Below, one piece after another: positions 49,171 through 58,165 of a stretch of 64,000 bases of DNA. Origin of the DNA: Nakazawaea peltata (lineage: Eukaryota; Ascomycota; Pichiomycetes; Alaninales; Pachysolenaceae). Each line of letters begins with the position of its first letter. The first letter of the stretch is position 1. The stretch covers positions 375,135 through 439,134 of the forward strand of contig BCGQ01000001.1 of the NCBI GenBank assembly GCA_001599355.1, written 5' to 3'. A program made the position numbers and the translations under genes. The notes beneath the pieces are model-generated. The model ran no database searches. It saw nothing but the letters and a program-made list of their open reading frames with translations, and was not told where the DNA came from.

Positions 49171-49763
49171 TTTAGGCAATCGATCGAATTAACAACTCAA
49201 TTGGGATGATGTGGCCACAGATTGGTGTGATTTGGTTGAAAGGGTTGCTTCCTGCTGGCTTCCAATAGTTGCGATCCGTTGGTTCCTAAGCGTTGTTTAT
49301 TTTTAGCTTATTATGGGAAAATTTTTTCTCCAAGGCTTCTTGGGAGATAAGAGTTTTAGTAGGGGGGAGGTGGATCGGCCGGGGCTCGGTTAGGATTAAC
49401 TGGGGCGGATGCGTGCGCGGGAAATATTGAGGGTGCGCAGGAAATTTATAGTTTTGATAGGGGCAGAGGGGGTTAGGGGGTTAGGGGGCTAGGTAGGGGG
49501 AACAGGCAAGAGGGATAGACAAGAGGGGGTAAGAGGGTGGTGGGATCGGCTGGAAGACGAGGACAGATCGGATAAGAGATAAATATATTTCAGTATCTCT
49601 ACTAATGTTAGCAGAACTCATCTTATCTTGAACTACCCACTACCTCATATATTCTACTCCCTCATACTATAAATTCTCTTATTAATCTATATACAATATA
49701 TTTTTTATACAGCATTGATATACACAATATATATTTATACAGCATTGAACTATACAATATACA
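49171..49763. other. Intergenic region AP180 gene / TEL2
   Basis: G-rich upstream segment (GGGGGTTAGGGGGTTAGGGGGCTAGG at about 49466-49492) followed by AT-rich sequence; ATACAGCATTGA and ATACAATATA recur at 49690-49765. No gene seen. Confidence 0.55.
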
Positions 49764-52223
49764 TCATACCATCCCAATTAACATCCTTTCGAACTTCTTG
49801 AGCAATTCTTCTAAACGATATGATACAGTATAACATTTCCGTACCAATTTATCATCAACCGCAAGTGCATCAACTTGCTCATTCACCAATGTTACTATGA
49901 AACTGTTGAAGATCACAAGCTCATTCAAAAATGAATTAGCTAAAAATTCCTCACTACAATTATCCAACAATATCAAAACTATGAACAATATCGAATCCAA
50001 AACCATTAAATCTCCATTATTATCGGAATCTTGATGGAGATGACTGATTGTTTTACTGGCAGAATTGACAATCGTCAATGACTCTTTAACAATATCATGC
50101 ATCTGTCTAGACGAAGGAAATGTTGTATGTAATACTAATCCTATTGATTTCAAGAAATGTGCCGCTAATATATATGAAAATTGTCCTCTATTGAGAACCC
50201 CTTCTTCACTCACAAGGAACCAGACATTTGTCAATGGGAAGAAGAATCTTGAATCGATAATCTTATAGAAGTTATCGATTCTAGTCTTTTTAATAGTGGT
50301 TTTCTTTTCTACGTCTTTATTTGATAAATGGGAAGAAATACGAAGAACTTTACCATTTCCAATCATCTTTTCATTAGTTTCGGACATCACATCATCAATA
50401 AATTTGGTCTCAAGTGAATGACTGATGAGATCCACTTTATGATCCAGTTCTAATTTCATGAACTGTTTATGAATCTCAGGTGGTAATAAACTACTTCTAA
50501 ATTTCACCAGTTCTTCATCTACTTTGAAAAAGTCGTCGTCATAACCTCTTAAGTATCTTGCTGCTAATGATATACTAGATAGAAGAGTAAGACGTTGTTG
50601 CAAAGAATAATCTCCTCCGATTAATGACTTCAAAATGATAGTCGGCCCATCTTCGACATCACCAACACAACAACTGACTAAACATTTAAGGCGAAGATCA
50701 TCGAAATCCTCCATATCATACTGATTTGTAAGTCCTATATAGCAGGTGATGAGAGATTTTAAGTAGAATTTTAAATTTTTGACAGGTGATCTGAGAATGA
50801 GCTTTGGTCCATATTGAAGTGCCAATCTCAGTTTGTCATAAGAATGCTTGTCTTTATCAGTCAGCGTCAAATAAGATACCAATTCCTTCAAAAATAAGGG
50901 CTTAGCAGGTCTAGAACGATCTGCGATCGTAGGATCATCATCTTCATCTTCAGGATCGTCATCTTCACTATCAGATCTGATTACTTCCGAATGTGCTAAA
51001 GTTGTAGTTATTTCTTCGATGTCACTGTTCAGATCAGATTTCATCTCTTCGAAACTACAAGCAATATCGAAATCATGGATAAAATCTTGTTGGAATTTAA
51101 GTTCCTCTTCGATTTTGAAAATCGGATCCTTTCCAATCGTTGAAAAGATGAAATTGCCAACCAACATACCTAAAGACCGAACTCTGCTACTAGACGAAGA
51201 TATTCTATTAGTGATGGAGCCTAAAAACTGGGGATCCGAAGAGAGAGACTCCAAATTCCTCTTATCTGATACTCTTATAAGACAAACGAGAAATGTAGTC
51301 ATAGAAGTTTGGAGCAGAAGAGAGCTCTTTGAGATATAACTGGCATTTCCCCAGGATTGGAGAGATGTTATTAGCAATTTAGATTTCGTCGATGAAGGGA
51401 TCGAATTCACAATAACCACATCAAGTTTGGGGTTCATATATGATATAGCAGTATCCAAGGTAGTGATATCCCAGTCTAACTCTCTACTAATATTATATAT
51501 TGCATTATATTCCTGCTCTGTTGTGCAGGAATTGATATATCGTAAGAAGAAAGAAGTGAGATGGCTTTTTGTAGCTTTGTTCAGAAGGATCTTCTTGAAA
51601 ATATCAATGTATCTAGAAGAACATAACATAGAGAACACATCTACTTTCTCATCTAATCGAAGTAAAGCTAATGAAAGTGTAGATAAATAGCTCCAATCTT
51701 CGAATTTCGAATCAATCAACAAGAAGAGCTCTTGTAAGAGCTTCTTAGCGTAAATGGCTCTGTCTGCGTAGACACAATCCACCTTCTTCTCATTAGATAC
51801 CATAGAAAGACTTGTCAACACCTTGGATCCAAAAAATAACAGTTGTATTTCGCGTAATTGAACATTTCCTTTCAGTGTATTAATCATCTGTTTAAGCCAT
51901 CCTTCTTGAGCGAGAATACTTGTCAATACCCCAACAATTGAAGTCAATCTGTGTCTATCTTCAGGATTCTTGGATTCCACAACCATCTTTGTATGCGTTA
52001 CCAATGTCTGGACACCCACTAACGACTTGAATACATCGATTAACTGCCTCTTCAACTCCGAAGGCAACTCATCGATCACCGGAACAATATGCTCAACCAA
52101 AGTATTCACATACTGGAAGCTTTGAGGAGTCGATACCGGGGTCTTCTTGAGAACATCCCTCAACTCATCGACACTCGGTTGAGATCGGAGCGCCTCAATA
52201 TCACGATTTTCTAGCGCCAACAT
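49764..52223 (-). CDS. TEL2: Telomere length regulation protein Tel2
   Basis: 819 aa from ATG 52223 (MLALENRDIEALRSQP). Long alpha-solenoid (HEAT-like) protein. The block QLREIQLLFFGSKVLTSLS (about 155) and the C-terminal conserved block SLQQRLTLLSSISLAARYLRG (about 550) resemble the N- and C-terminal regions of Tel2. An acidic linker (DSEDDDPEDEDDD) lies between. Tel2 with Tti1 and Tti2 (TTT complex) stabilises PIKK kinases such as Tor and Mec1/Tel1 through Hsp90. Identification is from these blocks and the overall layout. Length is greater than the S. cerevisiae protein (688). Confidence 0.75.
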   Translation of the reverse strand: MLALENRDIEALRSQPSVDELRDVLKKTPVSTPQSFQYVNTLVEHIVPVIDELPSELKRQLIDVFKSLVGVQTLVTHTKMVVESKNPEDRHRLTSIVGVLTSILAQEGWLKQMINTLKGNVQLREIQLLFFGSKVLTSLSMVSNEKKVDCVYADRAIYAKKLLQELFLLIDSKFEDWSYLSTLSLALLRLDEKVDVFSMLCSSRYIDIFKKILLNKATKSHLTSFFLRYINSCTTEQEYNAIYNISRELDWDITTLDTAISYMNPKLDVVIVNSIPSSTKSKLLITSLQSWGNASYISKSSLLLQTSMTTFLVCLIRVSDKRNLESLSSDPQFLGSITNRISSSSSRVRSLGMLVGNFIFSTIGKDPIFKIEEELKFQQDFIHDFDIACSFEEMKSDLNSDIEEITTTLAHSEVIRSDSEDDDPEDEDDDPTIADRSRPAKPLFLKELVSYLTLTDKDKHSYDKLRLALQYGPKLILRSPVKNLKFYLKSLITCYIGLTNQYDMEDFDDLRLKCLVSCCVGDVEDGPTIILKSLIGGDYSLQQRLTLLSSISLAARYLRGYDDDFFKVDEELVKFRSSLLPPEIHKQFMKLELDHKVDLISHSLETKFIDDVMSETNEKMIGNGKVLRISSHLSNKDVEKKTTIKKTRIDNFYKIIDSRFFFPLTNVWFLVSEEGVLNRGQFSYILAAHFLKSIGLVLHTTFPSSRQMHDIVKESLTIVNSASKTISHLHQDSDNNGDLMVLDSILFIVLILLDNCSEEFLANSFLNELVIFNSFIVTLVNEQVDALAVDDKLVRKCYTVSYRLEELLKKFERMLIGMV

Positions 52224-52644
52224 GCCCTCTGTCACGTCCTCTAACAACTTTCTACCTCGATGCCCTCGTGAAAAAATGTAAGGGAAAAAATCTGGACATT
52301 TTTCTTTTCAATTAGATCAATTCGTTAATTGAGGGTGGGGGAAGGTGATGAGGGGGTGGACAGAGTAGGACAATGAGCACATAGAGTAAGTTTAGTGAGT
52401 GGTATTTGAATTGCGAATTATTTAAATCTTATATAAAATATTGATACTTGACTGGTAGTAGGATGGATACTACATCTTATTGGTATCCCCCTCTATGACA
52501 CCCCCCTTGCCGTCCCCCTACAATTGACCCCCCTACCATTGGCCCGCCACAATCCCCACTCAGATCTACATTTAAATTATAAATATCAACACTTCGTGTT
52601 ATTATCCTTTATAAATAAATTATATACAGAAATAATTTTGCGTA
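52224..52644. other. Intergenic region TEL2 / first FRE gene
   Basis: AT-rich with a C-rich stretch (52488-52560) of repeated CCCCC(T/A)ACAAT-like sequence. No gene seen. Confidence 0.55.
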
Positions 52645-54861
52645 TCACCAAGTGAACGATTCGGGACGATAGTTCATGTTCACGCTCGCATCTTTATGAA
52701 TATTTAAAGTGTCCACGACTTGAGCTCTTAAAGAATCGTTAAATGAACTTGGTCCACACGAGAAGATAGTCAAGTCCATATTAGACAGGATGGCTTTGGA
52801 GAATTCGGCATTCAGTAACAGTTGGAATTTAACCTTGTCAAGATCAAAGGAGATCAATGAGACAAATTCTTTATTCACTTTCTCAATTGCGGTCAGATCG
52901 AGGCTTTCAGTATCAACATCGAGTAGTCCCACATCTCTAGTAATAACAATCGACAATTCGCAACCTCGCTCAAGTAACCACATCAATTCGTCATGGAACC
53001 ATTCAATATGGCTAAGCGAATTAATATACCAGATCAACTTATATGAACTCTTTTGGCTCTGATCAACGACACCCTCTGACTCTTCAGCTTCCTTCTCAGA
53101 GTTGTTGCTACTTTGCTTCGGTTCTACATGTTTGAGGATCTCAGCCATATGGGGGAAAACAGAAACTACACCCATACCAGCAGAGATACCAGTGACCTTA
53201 TTGGAAACACCTTTGCGAGCTTGGGAAGACAAATGACTCGAATAGTTGAATAAGCTCTCACCTCCATATGGGCCCTCAATAATAAATTTGATATCCAGAG
53301 TCTTTCCATCGGTGGACTTCTTCATTAACAGTTTCAAAACTTTACTGGTTGTACCTTTTCTCAGTTTAAAACAAACTATCAATTCACCTGAAGCACTCTC
53401 AATAGGAGAGCTGGTTACAGTAAACGGATGAGACTGCCACAGTAAGTACCATGGTGACAGAAAGTAGAAGAACAGGTATGACCCTGGTTTATAGGTCATC
53501 AATTTAGGTTTTCTGATCTTCAACTTAATGACCCCTTCGTCGTAAATGGAACACTGAGTTGACTGAATTCCACCACTGAGTAATACTCTGAGGAAGCGCA
53601 ACACTCTATCACCACACCAGATTCCAACCATAGACCATACCCATTCCATGCCCATCAAACCTTTCACATGGTAGTACATACTGACAATAAATATCAAGTT
53701 GAAAATCTTATGGAGAATCAAGAAGAACTCGTATGCAAAGTCTCTAAAGTATTTGAAACTCAAGAATACAAGGAAACCAGCAACAGTTGTCAGGACAACA
53801 CCCCATTGAAGATATGGGACCCCCCAAATATTCAGCTTGTAGATATTATACATAAGATAGTATTGAGTCCAAAGACCAGTGTGAATCATCGAGAACATGA
53901 ACATCATGTAAGCACACCATTTGTGGTAGTAGTTGAAGTTTGCGAAGGAAAGACCAGTAAGTGGAATGAAGATGTTGTTTCTAATTCCAAAGAGATAAAT
54001 GACTGGTAATAACAAACACAGCATCACATCAGTTCTCAAACTAACCAAGTCTAAACTTGTCTCATATCTGTCTACAAAATTAGCATTTGGGAATCTCATG
54101 GTGAAACCAATGCCACAGAAAATGCAACTCAATATGACAAAGATTGTGACAACGATGGAGTCCCATTTTGTTGGTAAACGGAATGGGATAAATTTCCACA
54201 GAATTCTAACTTCTTCATGGTTAGTGCCACCTAACAGAGGAAGAGTCCAAGAACGTTTGACATAATTGTTAAGTTTAGCAGGGAATTCAAAATGCAAAAC
54301 ATTCTCATTCAAGTTGAAAAGTCCAGCGATCAATAAGACAGTCACCCAGTAGAAGCCAAGACCCCATCCAAACCATATATCTCTGTTTACCTCAAAAGTA
54401 AAGTCTTTATATGTCTTATGATAGTAGCTCCAGTCACTTTGGTTAATTGTAACATACGCATCTACAAGATCTGTCGAATCATCAGGAGTGGCCGAACGAG
54501 TATTATTCTTAGCATCAGCATAATACTCCATGAATTGTTCATGAGAGACACTAATTCCTGAATTCTCGACACAGACTTGGTTAAGATACTTGAAGGCACG
54601 GTTGATCAATCTAGGACTATTATTATGGTCAAATACACACACGGCTGCTGAGCCTAAGAAATACTTGCTGGTACATAAACAAGAATATTGTTCTCCAATA
54701 TCCATGATCATATTAGACATTCCGTCCAGACCACAGTCAAAACCTAAAGTATACAAATACGAGAAGCAAGCCGCTCCCAACGAAGACTCACTGGCAATTG
54801 AGCCATGAACCCCTCTTATAAGAGTAAGGCACACAAGCCATAGGGTAAGATACGCTTTCAT
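52645..54861 (-). CDS. Ferric/cupric reductase, Fre family (paralogue A)
   Basis: 738 aa. Signal peptide MKAYLTLWLVCLTLIRGVHG, a Cys-containing extracellular domain with glycosylation-like NxS/T sites, and 6-7 membrane spans. Two heme-ligand pairs have the H-x13-H spacing: YHKWCAYMMFMFSMIHTGLW and LHKIFNLIFIVSMYYHV. FAD site SHPFTVTSSP; NADPH region EGPYGGES, ISAGMGVVSVFPH and IFSCGPSSFN near the C-terminus. Such proteins move electrons across the plasma or vacuolar membrane to reduce Fe(III)/Cu(II) before uptake. It starts at ATG 54861; an upstream GTG is not used. The next gene is a close tandem paralogue. Confidence 0.92.
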   Translation of the reverse strand: MKAYLTLWLVCLTLIRGVHGSIASESSLGAACFSYLYTLGFDCGLDGMSNMIMDIGEQYSCLCTSKYFLGSAAVCVFDHNNSPRLINRAFKYLNQVCVENSGISVSHEQFMEYYADAKNNTRSATPDDSTDLVDAYVTINQSDWSYYHKTYKDFTFEVNRDIWFGWGLGFYWVTVLLIAGLFNLNENVLHFEFPAKLNNYVKRSWTLPLLGGTNHEEVRILWKFIPFRLPTKWDSIVVTIFVILSCIFCGIGFTMRFPNANFVDRYETSLDLVSLRTDVMLCLLLPVIYLFGIRNNIFIPLTGLSFANFNYYHKWCAYMMFMFSMIHTGLWTQYYLMYNIYKLNIWGVPYLQWGVVLTTVAGFLVFLSFKYFRDFAYEFFLILHKIFNLIFIVSMYYHVKGLMGMEWVWSMVGIWCGDRVLRFLRVLLSGGIQSTQCSIYDEGVIKLKIRKPKLMTYKPGSYLFFYFLSPWYLLWQSHPFTVTSSPIESASGELIVCFKLRKGTTSKVLKLLMKKSTDGKTLDIKFIIEGPYGGESLFNYSSHLSSQARKGVSNKVTGISAGMGVVSVFPHMAEILKHVEPKQSSNNSEKEAEESEGVVDQSQKSSYKLIWYINSLSHIEWFHDELMWLLERGCELSIVITRDVGLLDVDTESLDLTAIEKVNKEFVSLISFDLDKVKFQLLLNAEFSKAILSNMDLTIFSCGPSSFNDSLRAQVVDTLNIHKDASVNMNYRPESFTW

Positions 54862-55002
54862 TTTCCCACCAATATAATTAACAATAACCCAGGAAATTAC
54901 CCAGGGAACTGCCCAGATATCCACTGCCGCATCTCACCATTATATAGGGTGACAATCCCTTCATCTCGAAATTGTACGATGTAAATAAGGGGATCATCTC
55001 CG

Positions 55003-55023
55003 AAATTTGCTCAAAATTTGCTC
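55003..55023 (+). promoter_or_regulatory. Two direct copies of AAATTTGCTC (FRE-A promoter)
   Basis: AAATTTGCTC at 55003-55012 and 55014-55023, about 150 nt upstream of the FRE-A ATG. The same motif recurs upstream of FRE-B. Confidence 0.55.
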
Positions 55024-55055
55024 GTTCCTGCTCATGCTGGGGTTTAAGCGCGGCT

Positions 55056-55069
55056 AAACACTGTGTTTA
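55056..55069. promoter_or_regulatory. Palindrome AAACACTGTGTTT (FRE-A promoter)
   Basis: Odd palindrome centred on one T. The half AAACACTGTGT is found in reverse orientation at 57886-57898 upstream of FRE-B. Confidence 0.45.
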
Positions 55070-55270
55070 TGTTCCGGAGCCTTTTGCAGGTGATAAATGT
55101 CGCAAATTTTTTTCATCAATTTGCAATTAAGATCAAGGGGGTAATTGAAGGGGGAGGGGGGGGGGGCTGACAAATCAAAGTTGAGATTAATTGCTCATAA
55201 TTTGAGCCACAGAATATCTTCTATATGTAAAACTGTTGAGGATTTAATGGACTACAGTGCATGAGATTAA

Positions 55271-55304
55271 GCCCCTTGGTATTCCCCTTGGTATTCCCCT
55301 TGGT
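55271..55304. repeat. CCTTGGTATTCCC tandem repeat
   Basis: About 2.5 units of 14 bp in the intergenic region. Confidence 0.7.
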
Positions 55305-55462
55305 ACATCCTAAGTGGCACCCTTAGTGCCCCCCTTCGTTTCCCCTTTATATCAACTTACACCCCATCAATCATCTACATAAATTAATAAATATCAACAT
55401 CAATTACTATACGTAGCTCAATACTGAATAAATAATATATACAGAAAAAATTTTTGTGCGGT

Positions 55463-57688
55463 TCACCAAGTGAACGATTCTGGGCGGTAATTCAAATTGA
55501 CATTCGACTCTTTGTTACAATTCAAAACATCCACGACTTGAGCTCTCAAAGCATCGTTAAACGAACTAGGACCACAAGAGAAGATCGTCAAGTCAATTTC
55601 CGACAGAACAGCTTTACCAAACTCACTGTGTACAATGCTTCCGAATTTCGATTTATCAAGATCAAGCGTGATAGAGTTGGCAAAATGTTTCTCGACAGAT
55701 TCCAATCCATTATAATTGACGCTCTCACTATCGGTTTCGAGACCCAGATCTCTTGTGATCACAATGGACACTTGACAACCTCTGCTCATCAACCATTTCA
55801 ATTCTTCTTGGAACCATTGGACATGACTAAGGGAGTTGATGTACCAAATCAACTTGTACGAACGATGTCTCAGTACAAGAAGACTTGAAGAACTGTTAGA
55901 GTCTTCTTTCTCAAGTTTTGAATCGCTTCCAACCTCTTCACACTCTGGCTCAACATCCTTAAGAATCTCAGCCAAATGAGGGAATACAGCGACGATACCC
56001 ATACCACCAGAGATGGCAGTAACCATATTAAGTGCACCTTTACGAGCTTGACAAGCCAAATAGTCACTGTAACTGAATAAACTTTCACCTCCATAAGGTC
56101 CTTCGAGGATAAATCTGAGGTTCAGAGACTTTCCATCAACGGAACTCTTCATCAAATGCTTTAATAATCTACCTGTAATCCCCTTTCTCAGTCTGAAACA
56201 AACCACCAATTCTCCAGACTCGCTGACAATTGGGGAGCTGATCACAGTGAATGGATGAGATTGCCACAGTAAATACCAAGGAGACATGAAGTAGAAGAAC
56301 AGATAAGATCCCGATTTGTAGTTCATCAATTTAGGTTTCTTAATAGTCAACTTGATGACACCATCTTCGAACATTGTACATGTCGAAGATTGGATACCAC
56401 CACTGAGTAATATTCTCACCCAACGTAATACTCTATCAGTACACCAAATACCTACCATAGACCAAACCCAGTTCATTCCAATCATACCTTTAACATGGTA
56501 GTACATACTAACAATGAAGATCACATTAAAGATCTTGTGAATTAACAAGAAGAACTCGTAGGAAGCGTCTCTGAAGTATTTGAAACTCATGAACACAAGG
56601 AAACCGGCAAATGTAGTCAGAACAATACCCCATTGAAGATATGGGTCAGTCCAAATATTCAGCTTATAAGTACCATACATGATATAATACTGAGTCCAAA
56701 TAGCAGAGTGGATCATGGACAACATGAACATGATATAGGCACACCATTTGTGGTAGTAGTTGAAGTTAGCAAATGAAAGACCAGTAAGAGGGATGAAGAT
56801 GTTATTTCTGATTCCAAAGAGATAAATGATTGGGAACAACGAACACAGCATCAAATCTGTTCTGTAACTGACCAAATCCAAATTCATTTCGTATCTGTTG
56901 TTGTTAAAGGCATTAGGCATCTTCAAAGTGTAGCCAATACCACAGAAGATACAACTTAAGATGACAAAAATAGTGACAACGAAAGAATCCCATTTGGTAG
57001 GAACACGGAACGGAATAAATTTGAACAAGAATTTAATTTGTTCACGGTTAGTTCCGAACACCAGTGGGAGGGTCCAAGAACGTCTGATATAATTGGCAAA
57101 TTTACCAGGAACTTTGAAATGGAAAATCTTGTCATTCAAGTTGAAGAGTCCAGCTACCAACAATACAGTTACCCAGTAGAAGACAAGACCCCAACCGAAC
57201 CAACCACTTCTTTGAGCCTCAAAAGCAAAGTCTTTATAAGACTTATGATAATAATTCCAGTCAGTTTCATTGATGGTGACATACGATAAGACAGACTCAG
57301 TGAAATCATAAGGCATAACAGGTCTAGTGTTATTTTCAGCCTCATCATAGTATGACTGGAACTGTTCACGAGTAACAGTAATACCAGCCTTCTGTTGACA
57401 ACGACCATTAAGATGTCTGAAAGCATGATCAACCAAATGTGTGTTATTATTATGATCAATAACACATACAGCAGCAGAACCCAAGAAATAATCATTGGTA
57501 CACAAACATGAATATTGGTTGTACATAGTAGCAGACATGTTGGACATGCCTCCCATTTCACAACCAAAATCCAACGTCTTCAAGTAGAACAAGCATGCCG
57601 ATGCAAGCGTAGAATCAATGACGACTAAACTTTGGGCTACTCCGACAATAGTCAGGGCCAAAAGCCATATATTGAGGAAATTTTTCAT
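55463..57688 (-). CDS. Ferric/cupric reductase, Fre family (paralogue B)
   Basis: 741 aa, the same layout as paralogue A: signal peptide MKNFLNIWLLALTIVGVAQS, extracellular Cys-rich domain, membrane spans with H-x13-H heme pairs (YHKWCAYIMFMLSMIH, IHKIFNVIFIVSMYYHV), FAD motif SHPFTVISSP, NADPH motifs EGPYGGES, ISGGMGIVAVFPH and FSCGPSSFN. About two residues in three match paralogue A by eye, including the identical C-terminus NYRPESFTW, so the pair arose by tandem duplication. The ATG is inferred from the frame; my base count there could be off by one. Confidence 0.92.
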   Translation of the reverse strand: MKNFLNIWLLALTIVGVAQSLVVIDSTLASACLFYLKTLDFGCEMGGMSNMSATMYNQYSCLCTNDYFLGSAAVCVIDHNNNTHLVDHAFRHLNGRCQQKAGITVTREQFQSYYDEAENNTRPVMPYDFTESVLSYVTINETDWNYYHKSYKDFAFEAQRSGWFGWGLVFYWVTVLLVAGLFNLNDKIFHFKVPGKFANYIRRSWTLPLVFGTNREQIKFLFKFIPFRVPTKWDSFVVTIFVILSCIFCGIGYTLKMPNAFNNNRYEMNLDLVSYRTDLMLCSLFPIIYLFGIRNNIFIPLTGLSFANFNYYHKWCAYIMFMLSMIHSAIWTQYYIMYGTYKLNIWTDPYLQWGIVLTTFAGFLVFMSFKYFRDASYEFFLLIHKIFNVIFIVSMYYHVKGMIGMNWVWSMVGIWCTDRVLRWVRILLSGGIQSSTCTMFEDGVIKLTIKKPKLMNYKSGSYLFFYFMSPWYLLWQSHPFTVISSPIVSESGELVVCFRLRKGITGRLLKHLMKSSVDGKSLNLRFILEGPYGGESLFSYSDYLACQARKGALNMVTAISGGMGIVAVFPHLAEILKDVEPECEEVGSDSKLEKEDSNSSSSLLVLRHRSYKLIWYINSLSHVQWFQEELKWLMSRGCQVSIVITRDLGLETDSESVNYNGLESVEKHFANSITLDLDKSKFGSIVHSEFGKAVLSEIDLTIFSCGPSSFNDALRAQVVDVLNCNKESNVNLNYRPESFTW

Positions 57689-57729
57689 GCTAAACCAAAA
57701 CGTAAGGCAGAAACACAACTGAGTTTGGC

Positions 57730-57738
57730 TTATCTGAT
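57730..57738 (-). promoter_or_regulatory. Iron-GATA-factor-like site ATCAGATAA upstream of FRE-B
   Basis: The minus strand reads ATCAGATAA, matching ATCWGATAA bound by fungal iron repressors (Fep1/SreA/Sfu1), about 45 nt from the FRE-B start. Function inferred. Confidence 0.5.
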
Positions 57739-57784
57739 CAGGTCCCCCATCCTGCTATATATATGGCCGCCAGGTCGAACATCC

Positions 57785-57962
57785 AATTTGCTCGTAGCTC
57801 CCCCATCGATGCGAGATCCGCCATACAAATTTGCTCGTTATGCAGCTTACTCTTAACAAAATCTTCTTTGGGTGAAAATTTGCTCACACACAGTGTTTTC
57901 GCACAGTGTGAGGGCATCTGTCGGACGACAAGATTTTCTCGGCATGCATAAAGAGCAAATTT
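57785..57962 (+). promoter_or_regulatory. Cluster of AAATTTGCTC motifs (FRE-B promoter)
   Basis: AATTTGCTCG (57785-57794), AAATTTGCTCG (57827-57837), AAATTTGCTC (57876-57885) and inverted GAGCAAATTT (57953-57962). Shared with FRE-A. Confidence 0.55.
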
Positions 57963-58165
57963 CTTTTTCTGCCAGATGCGCATTTTCTCACTATTTTAAG
58001 GATAGGGGAGAATAGGGGCTGCGGCAGGTGAAGGGGTCAGGTGGAGGGACCAGATAAGGTGTCCGGAGCCGGAGCCGGAGCCCTTGCGAGGAACAGCTAA
58101 AGTACCAAGCACAATCTACTAAACACTCTCAAATATAATACTTTGTATTCTAAATATAAATATCG

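Larger units (their letters stand above)
54862..55462. other. Intergenic region between the two FRE genes
   Basis: Promoter of FRE-A with two AAATTTGCTC motifs and an AAACACTGTGTTT palindrome. Also a G9-type run (55150-55167) and a CCTTGGTATTCCC repeat (55274-55304). Confidence 0.6.
57689..58165. other. Intergenic region upstream of FRE-B, downstream of VPS10
   Basis: FRE-B promoter with four AAATTTGCTC motifs (three direct, one inverted), an ACACAGTGTTTT element, an iron-GATA-like site and a TATATATATA stretch near 57755. A GGAGCC triple repeat lies at 58067-58082. Confidence 0.6.

Noticed and set aside
49460-49500. GGGGGTTAGGGGGTTAGGGGG as an internal telomere tract
   Set aside because: Only two or three imperfect units within a generally G-rich promoter; too short and irregular.
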